Assembly: GCA_050084985.1 (NCBI GenBank)
Contig: JBITNC010000001.1
Location: 28,520,001-28,584,000, forward strand
Length of the DNA stretch: 64,000 nt
From: Nageia nagi
Lineage: Eukaryota > Pinophyta
Reading direction: 5' to 3'
Shown here in pieces: positions 1 to 12,661 of this stretch (position 1 is the stretch's first letter; every line of letters starts with the position of its first letter). The notes beneath the pieces were generated by a model. That model made no database searches, was not told the DNA's origin, and worked only from the letters and a program-made list of their open reading frames with translations. The translations under genes and the position numbers were made by a program.

Positions 1-2520
1 TTATTTCCAATAATCAAGGATGTATAAGTAGAAGTGACATCAGAGTAGAATGTAGCAACTTTTCTAGGATTTTAGGTAGTAAACTTGGAAGAACAAAGTC
101 CCCCTTTATAGTTTAAGATAAGGAAGATTAGAGATTCTCTTGAGCATATGGACCAAAACCCCTTATTGGACTAGGAAAAGAAGAAAATAAAAGATTCTCT
201 TGAATAAGTATCTAACTAAACCAAAGGTAAACTAGCCACAAAAATAGAGTTAGACCCTCAATAAATATCAAGTAAAGAAGCTTTAGTAGGCTTTAAGAAA
301 GCTATGAGTCCTACACTATACAAGGAAATTCTCAAAGAGGCTAGAGTCAAAAGAGGAGCAAAAAGCGAGAAGTATGAAGAGGTTAGGAAGCACTTGAGAC
401 TCAAAGAGATACTACTTAGGAAGACATACATCAGATTCTACAAGTTCATCTATGAAGAAATGCTCTAGCTTTTCTTTTAAACTTTATATAGTATACTCTA
501 TGCCATTTGTTATGTTTTCACTAGTTTGTAGTTTTGGTCTTCTTAGTTTCATTAGATAGTGCAATAGTTTTTTGCAAAGGTTCCTAAATAGATAAGCCTA
601 ATGAACTATCATGATATCTTAGCATTAATAAGCATGAAGAATTATTTTGAATAGGTGGATAGCTTGTTCTAAAAAGAAGAATGTAACACACAGAAAACTA
701 TTTCATAGTTAATCTTTTTGTAAAGGTTGGTGAAGACCCTTATAAACTTCACCTTCTTTTTTATTAATACAAAATTTACCCGTTAATAAAAAAAATTATA
801 TAAAAGTATTCTATATTTTTCTAAGATGATTAGAATAGTATTGTTATGAGATAAATTTTTAATTCATGAGTGAATTTATATGTCATTATGATATTTAGTT
901 ATAATTAAATGTTAGAGTTATCATTAATAAAGAAGAATCCAAATAGGTTATTGTGTAATCATTGTTGAGAATATTTGAGAAACAAAGATGAACTTAGGAT
1001 GTGTAAACAAGTGTTGTTATAATTATTAAGTTTCTTTACACTTGCTATTTTGTGAGTAATGAGGCGATAAATTAGCTCCTTTTTTCATGTTTTAATGAAT
1101 GTATTTTGGATACTTTCAACACTGTGGAACTTTATTATCATGTTTTAACCTATATAACTATTCTATTTAGAATTAAATGTATATTTGGTTTTATCTCCAT
1201 TTTTTAAATGTTATCAATGATTATTGTTATATCTAAATGCTTGAATATTTATATTTTACATCAAGTAACAATAATTACATTTAAGTAAAAGATAGCTTCA
1301 AAATTATATATGAAAAAGTTAACTCCAAAGGTAGCTCCAGAATGTTCAACTTTAGAGTTAACCAAGTGATGATCAACTTTAGAATTTATGCTAGAATAAA
1401 CAACTTCAGAATCTTCAATAAAGAGTTTTAGAAATAGGACATAATGACATGAAGTATTATGTTTCTTGTGTGTTGACTACTCTCTAGATATATCCCATAA
1501 ATCTAGCAGTGAATTGTAACTAATTTCAAAATAATGTTTTCAAAGGATAATCAACAAACCAAAGGAAGCAAACAATAAAGGAACATGCAAAGACAAATTC
1601 AAGATGTATTAAAGATAGATGAGTTTGAATATTTGTTAACAAGATGGATACTTAATCCTTTTTTTGTACATGTCTTGAGAATCATAGGTTAATTAGAATT
1701 ATGTTTCAAATAAGCATGTGACTCACATGAATGTAATTAATTAAGATTAATGAGTTTGCTAGAGTTTTAAAAATAAATAAATCTTCTTTGTTCAAAACAA
1801 GGCTAGCTACTATTACTATTCAAACTTTGAGTTTTATTCTAGATTTTCAAGAGATTATACTATAGTTTATGAAGAATTTAATACAAGAATTTTAATGTTA
1901 CATTTCTTGATTTCTATTCCTAAGCTATGTTGGAAGGAGGAAGGCCCACTCTAACTGATAATAGTCTCTTATCTCAATTTTTTCAATTCAATATTTAGAG
2001 TTTTGTATTTCAGTATTTGCTAAAGTGTGTGTGTGTGTATTTTATTTTTTGAGTATATGTTTAGTTTGTTTTAGTATAAAATTACTTTTTTCATTGAATC
2101 CATAGTATTTATAATAGAGTATCAATTGCATATAGCCTTAGGAAATCAACCTTGGATATAATAAATTAAATAATGTATTGATACCAATAATTTTTTGTAC
2201 TATTTTTGGAGATAAATAGTTTTAGTTGAAACTATTTTTAAGAAATGTCATAATAGTACTATTTCCAGAGTCATTTAAGAAATCATGTACAACCATGTTT
2301 CCTTAATTCGAAGGTAATAGAAATTTCATGAAAGTGATCCTATATGAGTAGTATGAATTCTTTTGAAGTGATCTTAGTTGGGTAAGTCGATCTATTAACT
2401 AATCTCTATTTTCTTGAAAGTCTAAGTGATCTTGAGAAATAGTCTATCTTGTGTTTCTAGAGAAACTATTTAAAAATTTGTTTAGTTGTCAAAGTTTTAT
2501 ATTTATTTAGAATGGATGAA
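1..2520. other. AT-rich DNA without a recognisable gene
   Basis: No retroelement domain, tRNA or long ORF is visible here. Only short open stretches occur. One at about 256-470 on the plus strand would encode a short lysine- and glutamate-rich helical segment; it has no recognised family and is flanked by stops. A (TG)n run lies near 2020-2037. The base composition resembles the decayed retroelement DNA that follows. Confidence 0.5.
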
Positions 2521-3920
2521 TAGGCTTAGAGACGAAAGGGGGGGATTTATTAGTAAAGGTAGATAATAGAAGTAGAGGTAGAGGTAGAACATAACCAAAA
2601 CCACCAAGAAAAGTACCCCAAGTTAGGTTCAGGTTCAAGCTCTCAATAGGCTAAAATTGATGAAGAAATTATTATTGAATAGATCATAGATATACTTGAT
2701 TCTACAAACTTGGAAGAATCATTTGCTAAGAATGTTTTGATTCCAAAATCTTTTGAAGAGGTTGAAAAATATAGTAAGAGTAGTATCAGTTCTAGTAATC
2801 TAGAAGAATAATTTTTGAAAATAATTCCTACATAATTGAATTTCAAAAATATAGTAATATTTTCAAAAATAATTTCACCTTTACCTACATATTTTTATTC
2901 AAGTGATACTAATTTTGAAATAGAGAGAGCCATCCAAAAGGTCTTTCCATATTTATTACAATTCAAGATCCTTTCCTCCAAATTTGAAAAATACCTTTGT
3001 TTTCCCATTAGCAATAATATCAAAAAGTAGTACAATTGGAAGTGGATTTCTAGGTGGTGGTTATACATCTACGACTAGAAATTTCACCTTTCCAATTGTA
3101 ATCAATCAAGCCAATCTAGGAAATAATCAACCAATGAAAAATATTTCACCATCTATTTTACCTAACTTTAGGGTCTTTCTAGTAAAGACTTAGATCAATT
3201 TCTATTTGAGTTTAAGGTACTTTGCATAACATATAATTATGAAATTGATGCTCAAAAATTGAAACTCTTTCCATCAACTCTAAATCATAGTGCAATGGGA
3301 TAGTTTATGGGTTTCACTCTAGATTACATCACCAATTGGGAATATATGGAGAAATTATTTCTAGATAAATATTAGGACTATTACAAAGTGAAAGATAGGA
3401 AATATGAATTATTTAGAATTAAACAAAGGGAAGAAGAAAGTTTGGAGGATTACTTGGAAAATTTTCTATTTGTTCTTAAAGGGTGTGGTACTACTATTAA
3501 CCAAGAATTTGTAAAAACTATCTTTTTAAGGGGATTGATAGACTCTTCATTAGATTTTCTTAATCTAATAGAAAAATGTAATATCAATACTTTACCTCTT
3601 GATGATATAGTAGAATTATGTAGAAAATATTTTAGGATAAGGACTTCTACTTGTAAAACTAAAATTTAGAAAAATTTTAATAATACATATTGGTGAATTG
3701 ATTGAATAAGTTACAAATTGCAAAATTGATATTATTGTTAAATTAATCCAATTAAAAGGGGAAGCAAACAAGTCAAATAGAGTAAATGAATATCAAGAAT
3801 CATTAGCAGGTTATTATCCAAGATGTTAAAAGAAACATGTATTGTATGAATATCCTCTTAATAAGACTAAAATTTGTAGTTTGTGCAATGAAATCATGTA
3901 ATTGGTGAATGTGGTTGTTT
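2521..3920 (+). pseudogene. Degenerate Ty3/gypsy gag (capsid domain and knuckle remnant)
   Basis: Gag builds the virus-like particle of LTR retrotransposons. The clearest part is 3187-3669 in one frame. It reads as a retrotrans_gag capsid domain: a DxDQFLFEF start, then LKLFP, then a stretch ending KQREEESLEDYLENF and FLRGL. In-frame TAG codons interrupt it at two places where the family has Trp and Gln, so each is explained by a single transition. A short Cys-containing remnant (KICSLCNE) at 3830-3900 is in another frame and probably marks the nucleocapsid region. The N-terminal part (2560-3180) is fragmented and includes an Arg/Gly-rich stretch near 2570. No pol follows directly. The element is dead; confidence in the gag call is high, confidence in the outer limits low. 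Confidence 0.75.
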
Positions 3921-6900
3921 GACTATAGCTTAGATGTCTATAGCAAATATGGTAATAGGTGAAAATGTTATTTGTCCAAGAATGAATGATGGATTATAAA
4001 ATAGATATGTTATTTAATCATGATGGAATATTCCATTTCTACAACCTATGGTTCAATATTCTCCACCATGGATGCCACCTATGTTGGTAGGAGATAATTT
4101 CATTAAGTAAATCAATGAGTCCTAAAAGTGATAACTAATGATCAATTACCAAGTGTCAATACTTTGTCTACCATGATCAAAAGGGGATGACTCTTTAGAC
4201 CCACAAAATGGAACTAATAAGAGGAGGACCAAAGATAGAAAGATAAGACAAAAGATATAAAACATAGTAGAAGTGAGTGAGGATAATATGAGTGTGAGTG
4301 AGTGCGAGAGCCACATGAATAAATACCATACTATTGTAATTGATTTTGATTTATGTTATTAATAAATGCTTGACCCTCTATTCTAATAATTAAGTTATTT
4401 TTTCTATTTTCTATTCTTCTCTTCCATTGCTCCATCGATTCTCAGTTATAGAAAAGAACCCTAACGATCAATTCAATTAGTCAATAGTTTCATTGCTAAG
4501 ACATCTACATGTTAGAGGATTCAATAGTCAAGTGGAATACAAAGAGATAGTTACAAATAAATACCTTTCTTTCCATCACAAAAATCATTGTAAGAATGGT
4601 TCTCAAGGGAATTTGAAAACTTTAGGAAGTGGTTTATTTGATGGAAAGGATATAGTAAAGCAAGATCGATTGATTTGATTCATGAATATGGGAGCTATGA
4701 AACTTATTTTTTAAATTCCTAGATGTATTTTTAAAGTGGATAATCAAGAAAAAAAAATTTAAAATAGATCTCCTTATACCAAAAATTAAGTGGGATAAAG
4801 AGAACTTACTATAATTAGAATGATCAACATAGGCTTAGATGCAAAAAGTTAACGAGTGGGTACACAACACTTTAGATACCTACACTACTAAATTTGTGTT
4901 ACAATATTGGGTATCATGGGAAGTAGGTAGATAAATATTTTATAGGGGACATACAAAAATATTTTTAGAAAACCTTCCCTAGATCTATAAAAGGTATCTG
5001 ATCAAGCAAGGGGCTACCCTAGATAATCTTACCTACTTATAGGGGGGAGGTGTCCAAGGTAAAGGGGAAGATATGGAGGAAATATAAGTAACTAAATCAA
5101 TATGGAGTAAGTAAAAGGGTATAAGATGGAAAGACATGATAATTCAATAGGGGATTCTATATATAGAGAAAAATATAATCGATAAGTAACAATATCCAAA
5201 AAAGAGAGGGGCATACAAAGATGAAGAAAGAAGAGGAAACTAGTTCAAAAAAAAGTTTGAAAATATTAAGAAGAGTTTATGATAATAAAATACAAGACCA
5301 ACATCATAGATATAGAAAAAAAAGAAGCTACATATGTAGATAGATGGTAGGGAACTAAGTAAATTACTAGGACTAGAGTTAGAAGAGGATACAATAGAAG
5401 TTCAAAAATCGGTATACGATCACATGGAAAGTGGCCATCATACTAAAGAAGGAATGACCAAAAGTAGGATGTACCCTAAATCAATGGAGAATAATAACAT
5501 CATTAAGGAAATACCAACTAATGCATTATCACCACTAACTATAGTGGTGAATATTGAGGGAGATAGGACCATATAGGGATTTGTAGTAGTAGAAAGATAA
5601 GCAGATGGTTATGATGATAATTCTTTTGGACCACTTGTAAGCTCACCTAAGACCCAAAGGGAGCACTTATTTCAAATTAGTTTGATAACATATTAGATAT
5701 TATGATTCAACCTCTCATCTATCAGTTGAGTGAAGTTATAAATAGGAATATTGAGGACTTGGTAACCAAAGTAAGGGTAGAAGAGCCCATAGAAACAAAG
5801 GTCAAAGAATAAGAAAGAGATTTCCTTGAATACTAGAGAAGGGAAACCTTGATCCAACTAGTTGAGGCTACTCAATAATGCATTAGGAGAGTAAAAATAT
5901 CACTTGCCACCAATTTATCAACACTATTCTTACTTATGTATCTAACCATTCAATATCAATGAATACCATAAGAAGAAGAATTAGAGGCACAAAATCTAGC
6001 CTTACCTATCCCCATAATAGAGGAGATCACAAAACCATCAAACCCCAAGTAGAAGAGAAAACCCTCAAGAACATAGAACAAGCTATAATACCTTTTTCCC
6101 CTAGGATAGGTATTAATATCGACCCTCATCGGTATGATTAATAGGAAGAGATGATAGACTAAATACTTATTCCCCCATAACTTCTCCCTACCCCTTGGAC
6201 CATTAGATGAATTAAGAATTTTTAAGAAATTTTCCCTCTCCCTTTAAGCAACCAAGAACCAAAGAAAAATCCTCAACTCCCATAATAAAGGAAGTAGTAG
6301 ATCCCCCATTTAAAGATATATTTGAAGTTATAGGAGAAATTGATGGATAAATGAGTTTATGAGCTTGCAAAACACTAAACCATTAGACCCATTAATGTAG
6401 AGGTAAGGATTTTCTAGATGATATAAAGTAATATTTACAAATGAACCTATGTGCATTTGCAACACAACAATACCAACCATCAAAATTCTAAACCATCAAA
6501 TAGACACCAACACCATTCATCAATGAGTGAGGAATTACTTATATTCTAATAATCACATCTGCCCAACATCAATAACCTCAAGAATAATATAATGCACCTA
6601 ATGAATGATATAATAATCAAGGGGTGGATATTGAAGAGGAGGTGGATATAGGGGAAGATACTAAGGTGGAAGAAGAGGTCATCAGCCTTAATGTTTTAAC
6701 TATAGAGACAATTCCCATAGATAATATGACTATCCACATCCTTAGGAATTCTTAAGGTGCTAATTTTACCAAATGATAAATGATCATAGTTTTACAAGAT
6801 ACGCTAAACTCTTCCAAAACATGCAAGAAGAATGTCCAAATCCAAAATAATAACAACCCAAATGCCAAAGCCACTCAATGAATACCATTCATTGTTAACT

Positions 6901-7310
6901 CTAGAGCTTCCTTAGCCAAAATAAACTATCTAGAAATGATAATCAATGCAACTCCAATATTGAGGGGATAGACCATCTTATAAATACCATCAACATTTAT
7001 AATAACTAGGTCATGAGCAAAAAAAATAGGGTTCATCGAACCAATTTTCCAACAAATTATCCTTGATATCAAGTATCTAAACCCCAAACAACATCATGAC
7101 CTTGTTTGAACCATGCAACAAATCATAGAAACATTGTAGAAGCAAGGCTATAAGGTAATCCAACCACAATAAGTTCCATCAAAAATAATCGAAGAGGAAA
7201 ATACTCTATTCAAAAAGTTTTGCAAAATTATTAAACAAGAAGATTTATTACCAAAACTCATACAACTATCCAAATATTGGAATAAGAAGCATACATAAAA
7301 ATAAGATGTA
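3921..7310 (+). other. Decayed retroelement-like DNA, family unresolved
   Basis: There is no intact ORF over about 3.4 kb. At 4260-4480 a TAATAAATG-rich stretch followed by a pyrimidine run looks like the end of an LTR, but no second copy was found. At 4843-5150 one plus-strand frame carries a coherent but stop-ridden peptide rich in Trp, Tyr and Gly (it includes VLQYWVSWEVG). At 5370-5560 another frame is open for about 60 codons. Neither matches a family I recognise. The stretch could be gag of a second plus-strand element whose protease is the relic at 7.3 kb. Confidence 0.35.
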
Positions 7311-7329
7311 AAGCACTAACATAGTGGAA

Positions 7330-7570
7330 AAAGAAGCTTATCTTGATCAAATTAGTAATGAATGGAAAACTTGTAAAGAATTTCATGCTAGATTTAGGGG
7401 CTAATATAAACCTTTTATCGGTTGGAATATAGGAACAACTAGGGTGACCTCACCTAGAACCAACACAATATAATATATCACTAGCTGATAGTTCATTAGT
7501 TAAATATTTAGGATTTTTGTATGATATGCCATTATCCTTTCTCCATTGTCATGTCATTTGTATGTTCCAC
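7330..7570 (+). pseudogene. Retropepsin remnant of a Ty3/gypsy element
   Basis: Retropepsin is the aspartic protease that cleaves retrotransposon polyproteins. One plus-strand frame reads NFMLDLGANINLLSVG, followed by LGxPHLEPT, LADSSLVK and a hydrophobic YDMPLSF stretch. The order matches the plant Ty3/gypsy protease: catalytic motif, then flap, then C-terminal strand. The catalytic D-(S/T)-G is D-L-G here, so the residue after Asp is already changed, and TAG and TGA codons interrupt the frame. RT, RNase H and integrase that should follow are missing: the sequence passes straight into the antisense PMD relic. That suggests a large internal deletion of the same plus-strand element. Confidence 0.7.
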
Positions 7571-7686
7571 CACTAGTAGAGCATTTGATTTCCTGAGCCA
7601 AATGTGCGCCTAGGCCCACACCTGGAGTAGTAGGGAGATGCTCACCACCATCATCCTCTCAATGTAGCTTCCAACTCATTATAGGT

Positions 7687-8160
7687 CTACACTAGTAACA
7701 CTAGCCCCCATGCAAATATTATTTGGTCCCTTACCATCTTAGTGATGATATCAAACATATTCCATGGGAACCTAGGTCTTGAGAAATTTGAATGGACAAA
7801 AGATAATATTAGTAGCATAGCTAATGTCTCATGTCTATTTATATGACTATCCTTATATATGGGTTTGATAAGAACCCATATAGTTTGGATGTTCCATGTA
7901 TTATAACCAGCATCCACATATGGGTGAATCATCATCCTATTCATTGCTACCATGATGATCTCTCCCTCCATTGATAGCTAAAACATCTTATAGATGTCCT
8001 CTAGTGTAATAGTCATCTCCCATGTTAGGAGAAGGAAGTTGGACCTATCAGGATCAAAATGTTCCTAGAGCACTATCATGTAGAAGGTGTCCTCTATGAT
8101 CAGGAGTACTTGGTCTACTTCTATAAGACCAATGACCTCTAGCCAATCCCAATTCGCATG
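7687..8160 (-). pseudogene. Plant mobile domain (PMD) protein relic
   Basis: One minus-strand frame runs across this interval with two TAG stops. From the N-terminus it shows NWDWLEVIGLIEVD, then HFDPDRSNFLL, then EMTITLEDIYKM and SMEGE, and finally RFPW and IIFAWGLVLL. This is the pattern of the aminotransferase-like plant mobile domain: a Trp-rich start, the 'W-D-x-x-T-N-T-F' block, and 'M-T-(I/V)-T-L-(E/K)-D-V'. The plus-strand relic at 48.1 kb has the same blocks in the same order, which makes the call mutually supported. PMDs occur both in host proteins and in transposons. Here the domain is antisense to the retropepsin relic just before it, as expected for an antisense ORF in the 3' region of a Tat-type retrotransposon. 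The gene is broken and shows no clear start. Confidence 0.7.
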
Positions 8161-8190
8161 GGTCAATGCACTCCTCACATTTTTCAAAAG

Positions 8191-11100
8191 AGGATGAAAC
8201 TTGTATTAGAGTTTCATCTAGTATAAATTTTGAGGTTTTGTTAGTCTTTTTATTAGTATTCATTATTTCTAATACTATATTAGTGGTCTTTATATCTATT
8301 CCAATCATGTTATTTTTGTATGTCTTGTATTTTATTTTCATATCAAATTTGTTGTCAAACTTATCAATTTTTGTAAGTTTTGTAAGAGTTATCTTTATCA
8401 TAGGTGATTGGGTAACCTTAGTTATATGGCATTTGGACAATTGGATCATTCATATAGAGGATTAACCTAATCATATGATGTCTAAATGACCCTTAAATTA
8501 GGTCATCTAGGACATGGATGATTTACAGTTAGTTAAAAAGGAAAAATTAAAATGTTTATCCAAATTTCTAAAATTTTTAACTATGTGAAATATAACCACA
8601 AAGAGCAAAAAATTAAAGCTAAAAATAGTACAATAAATCATTACAACAACCTAATTTCCTTTAAAATAAAAACCACCTACTGCATAGTCTTTTCATTTTA
8701 AGTTAGTATGGTGTGGGTTCTTTATGGATTTTGGGTTTACTATTTATCTTGTTAATCTCGAGGCTATGTTTTGACTCTATATTCCTCCATTATTCCTCAT
8801 GCTTAGTGTTACATGATAGTGGGTTTTTATTCAAGTTTTAGTTAGGTATTTTATTTTTCAATAATGTTTATATTTTTTAATTTTCAAACTTTACTTGCAT
8901 TTACCATGGTAAACCCCCAATATTCATATTTATTGTATTTACAAGCCCTAAGCCTTGTCTCTTTTTAGCTACACCTATTAAAGCAATTTATTTCTTTATC
9001 TAAATTTACTTGAACCCTATTATTATTTCTCTAACTATGGCATATAGTTTTTTTTTTTACATTTTACATTCCTATTTTTTTCATCAACTCGCTCGATACT
9101 CTACTAGGCTACTACACTTAGTTCTAAATATTTTGTAGTTATCATATTCCCACATGTTTAGTAACTATATGATACATATATATTATAAGAAAAAATTATT
9201 TCAAGATCCTATCCTTTGTGGGAGTAGGTCCCTCCTTTGGTCCACCTCTATTTCCTTTTCCCACGGTAGCCATGATATCTAATCAACTTTTACACTCATA
9301 GGCAACTCATCATTGTCCATGTAAAATGTTAAACCTTCATAGTCTTTACTATCATTGACAAGTACAAAATCCTTAGAGCTCAATCATTTTCAAAACACAT
9401 CATTTTAAAAATGAATACCCTAAACTCTCATTAAGTATTTTTTATTTTTTCATTTTTTTTTATTATTAGATCCTCCTAGCAAGCAAGGATTGTCCAAATG
9501 ACCATGTAGTCACCTGGATGATTTTCTCCATAATTGTCTCAGTTTGTAAAGCATATCATTTCCATCATTTTTTGGCTTATTTAGTGAAATGGTAAAGCAT
9601 CCTATATTATCATCCATTACACATCTCTATTTGAGGGGGAGAGTTTCATAAACTATTTCATTTTGATTAATTATTTTATAAAATCTTAGTAGGTACAACA
9701 CTGCCATCATCAGGGATACCTCAGATGCATAGTTAAAATTTTTGGATTGTAATTTTTTTTGGGATGATTTTTAGCTCAACATGATTAATTGGAAACCAAC
9801 ATACTCAAATGTCATTATATTTTATATTTACCTTATTTAAGAGTTGTATATTTGCATGCTATAGTTCAAATGCTTCGTAGGTATAAGAGGCTATGATCAT
9901 TCACCATGTAGTTGGTAGGGAAAAAAAGATATCATTTATCACATTGCTCAAGCATCATATGCCTACATAATACAATCCAATGCTTGGTAGGTTTATGAGC
10001 CTACAATCACCTCCCTTCAATTGGTTTGGTAAAGCAAAGATCATTTTATCATCACCCTTTAGCTATTGGGGCAAAGCAAAGATTATTTGGTGCTTTGGTC
10101 AAGCATCGTATGCCTACATACTATGATCCAATGTTTGGTAGGTCTATGATCCTATGATCCTACCCTTAAACTATTGCAAAAAATAGAGTCAAACACCCTT
10201 CAAATGATGGGGCAAAGTTGACATAATTTACTTTCTTATTACCCTTTGACTATTGGAGCAAAGTAGAGATCATTTCCCTTTTTGTAATTAGATTAGATTA
10301 GATTAAGTTAGCTTAAACTTTTGCTTATTATTATAGAGACTATTTGATACATTAGTTATATTTTTCATAAATCAATATCATTAATATTGAACTCCATCTT
10401 ATATGACCTATCATATGCTAAAACTAGATCTTATTGGATTATCATGTTGTTTGATTTAGTCTTATACAACCTATCATGTGTCAAAACTAGACTTGGGTTG
10501 AATGTTTAGGGTGATCTTGTACAACCTATCATACACTGAAACTAGCTCTCATATTGATCATTTTATGCTTATATACAATTATTATTGTCAAATTTCATCT
10601 TATCATACCACATGTTTTTATACTAATCTTCTTCTAGGTCATGAAGCTTAGCACAAAAAGGGGAAACTATAAATACCCTAAAATCATAATTTATTCATGT
10701 GATAGTATTTTACTAACATTTATGATATTTACCTTATCATGTACTATCATTTTGATCTAACATATTATGCAACATTTATGATAGGTTCAATCAATGTCAT
10801 TTTGGCACTTAATTCATTTTTAACACTTTCTACCTATCATTCATACAATTGGCTATTCATCCATACAATCCTATAGGCCCCTAATCATCTGAACAACCCT
10901 ATCTGTGATGTTTATGAATAGGTTATTGGGGATCACTTTTCAAGTATGGCCACTTCATTTTTCATGAGCTCTAATCATTCTATACTCTCTACATGCAAAT
11001 TTGAGCTTTCTATTATCATTTTTGAAGGAGATTACTATCTTGTAAATTTAGGGATTCACTTCACTTGATTGATCACAAGGTCCCAAGGACTTATGGTTTG

Positions 11101-11370
11101 AATCTCCCCTCTAACATTTGTATTCAATTTAGGTTTTATATATCTTCTTGGAATATTGAAACACAAAGGACATATTCTTGTCTCATACTTTGTGAAATTA
11201 TATTATCACACATAGGAAAATTAGGTGTAATGCATCCTTATTCTTGAATTAGTCATAAGGTATTTTGAGTTGTTAAGTTGCAAGGATTTTGAGGAATTTA
11301 CACATACAAATGTCTCAATGGTCAAGATGACAAAAATGATTTTTTATTAAAAAAAGACATATAAATTAAT
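8191..11370. other. Gene-free stretch with diverged short direct repeats
   Basis: No coding domain is recognisable. At 9840-10290 there are about three to four diverged copies of a roughly 110-150 bp unit, each with a 'catatgcctacata ... ccaatgcttggtaggt' core. At 10385-10560 three copies of an 'acaacctatcat ... aaaactag' unit recur about every 65-70 bases. This probably represents the 3' untranslated part of the plus-strand element that supplied the relics at 7.3-8.2 kb. Confidence 0.45.
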
Positions 11371-11534
11371 AGATCAATAACATATTATTAAGATAAAAAA
11401 TGTAAGAGATGAATAACATATTATGAAGATTAAAAATATAAGAGATGAATAACATATTATGAAGATTAAAAATATAAGAGATGAATAACATATTATGAAG
11501 ATTAAAAATGTAAGAGATCAATAACATATTATGA
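11371..11534. repeat. 36-bp tandem repeat, about 4.5 copies
   Basis: Copies start at 11371, 11407, 11443, 11479 and 11515, so the period is exactly 36 bases. The unit core is 'agatgaataacatattatg' followed by 'aagattaaaaatataag'. The outer copies have 'agatcaat' instead of 'agatgaat'. No open frame of interest crosses it. Confidence 0.95.
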
Positions 11535-11808
11535 GTACCTTGTTATTTCCAAAATGAGAAATCTATTTCTAATTATTTAATTATGCACAACTTTGAAGTT
11601 AATCTTCAATATCAATTTCAAACAACTTGAAGCTAATATATATTAAAATGCTAATCTATTGTAATTTTTGAATTGTTTCAAGCCCTTCCCAAATAAATTG
11701 TCCAAATAAGATTTTTCAAGTCGATAGCGTTTTTTCTAGTTTTGTATTTTAGCTATGTTGCAAGGATGTTTGAACCATAAAGATCAAGGATAATTCTATA
11801 GCACTACT

Positions 11809-12060
11809 AATATAGAATTAAATATTGAATGATTTGTATTAATAGAAGAAGCCTTTAAATAGGCCAATACAATCCAAAATACCATGGAAGAATGCACATG
11901 GTATTAGTAAAACCATGGAAGAGCAAATGGTATTGCATTTATTACAAATGGTAGAAATGCATCTAAGGCATTAATTATTCTATGGTTATTCCTAGATAAC
12001 CATACATACCTTTAAAAGGTATTTTATTATTATTTATAGTATTATGACTATAATTTCTCA
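11809..12060 (-). repeat. Chromovirus-type LTR (minus-strand 3' LTR)
   Basis: The reverse complement starts TGAG at 12060 and runs about 252 bases. It matches the plus-strand LTR at 41084-41326 at roughly 85-90% by eye, including the TATA-like block GCCTTTAAATAGGC and the 'ATTATTATTTATAGTATTATGA' region. A purine-rich tract (reverse complement GGGAGGAATGA, 12061-12071) lies immediately before TG, as expected for a polypurine tract, so this is the 3' LTR of a minus-strand element. No target duplication was identified. Confidence 0.75.
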
Positions 12061-12290
12061 TCATTCCTCCCAACAAAGGAAGCATTGGTCCCCAATGTGT
12101 TGACAAGAGAAGGAAAATCCTAAACCATGCGATAATGTGGAACCCAATGAGCTTGATGAGTAAATTAACTTTGCTTAACAATAAGTTGGGAAGTGGTAGA
12201 TCCCTAACATGTGTTGCATATCTTGATATCAAAAACAAAATCTTCAAAAAGTGGAAACTGATATGGGAATAGTACAAAGGTGATGTTTCA
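12061..12290 (-). pseudogene. 3' end of a chromovirus polyprotein
   Basis: On the minus strand, just before the polypurine tract, a frame reads DFPSLVNTLGT and continues to the LTR boundary. This resembles the C-terminal tail of chromovirus integrase, where a chromodomain-like 'W-E-D ... F-P' segment precedes the 3' LTR. The frame has several stops upstream, and no integrase core remains. The position between LTR and upstream sequence supports the assignment more than the short peptide does. Confidence 0.45.
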
Positions 12291-12383
12291 AAGTGTTGAA
12301 AAGAGTGGTATGCTGTTAGTCTATTTGAAGGGAACTTTATTACATATCAACTAATGTAATGGAGTAGCAATCATTGAATAATT

Positions 12384-12602
12384 ATGAATGAACTTCCTAT
12401 AGAAGTTGGAAAGTCCAAGAAAAATCCTAAAATTTATGAGAGAAGTTTTCATGAGTGCACCAAATACATTAAGATACAAGTGTATTTATTTTGGGATCAT
12501 GTTTCACTACATAACATTCAGCTCCACTACATTTCCATGAAAGAGCAAATTGCAGATGTCTTCACCAAATCTGTAGATAGTGGAAAGTTTAAATACTTTT
12601 GA
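12384..12602 (+). pseudogene. Ty1/copia RNase H C-terminal fragment
   Basis: The RNase H domain at the end of copia Pol degrades the RNA strand of the RNA/DNA hybrid. The 72-residue open frame contains ERSFHECTKYIKIQVYLF, DHVSLHNIQLHYI, and KEQIADVFTKSVD, then ends at the usual place. These are the conserved last blocks of copia RNase H ('R-T-K-H-I', 'H-Y-I-x-T-x-E-Q-I-A-D-x-x-T-K'). The catalytic Asp region upstream is lost. The fragment is followed by a purine tract (GGAGGG, 12641-12646) and then by sequence that I read as the start of its 3' LTR. Confidence 0.8.
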
Positions 12603-12646
12603 AGCTTCCTCTCATATCCTTTGTATACCTAATGTATTATGGAGGG

Positions 12647-12661
12647 TTTTAGAAATAATAC
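12647..12661 (+). repeat. Left stub of a split copia 3' LTR
   Basis: Directly after the purine tract GGAGGG comes 'ttttagaaataatac'. Its last five bases, AATAC, are the target duplication of the Tat element that begins at 12662. The remainder of this LTR would resume at 37064. The exact first base is uncertain. Confidence 0.5.

Noticed and set aside
4843-5560. Endogenous pararetrovirus capsid
   Set aside because: I considered this because of the Trp/Tyr-rich peptide, but there is no movement protein, no matching RT nearby and no recognised motif.
8166-8465. Plus-strand hydrophobic frame of 99 codons and the opposite 131-codon frame (8054-8449)
   Set aside because: They are mutual shadows in an AT-rich stretch. 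The PMD blocks lie in a different minus-strand frame over the shared part.
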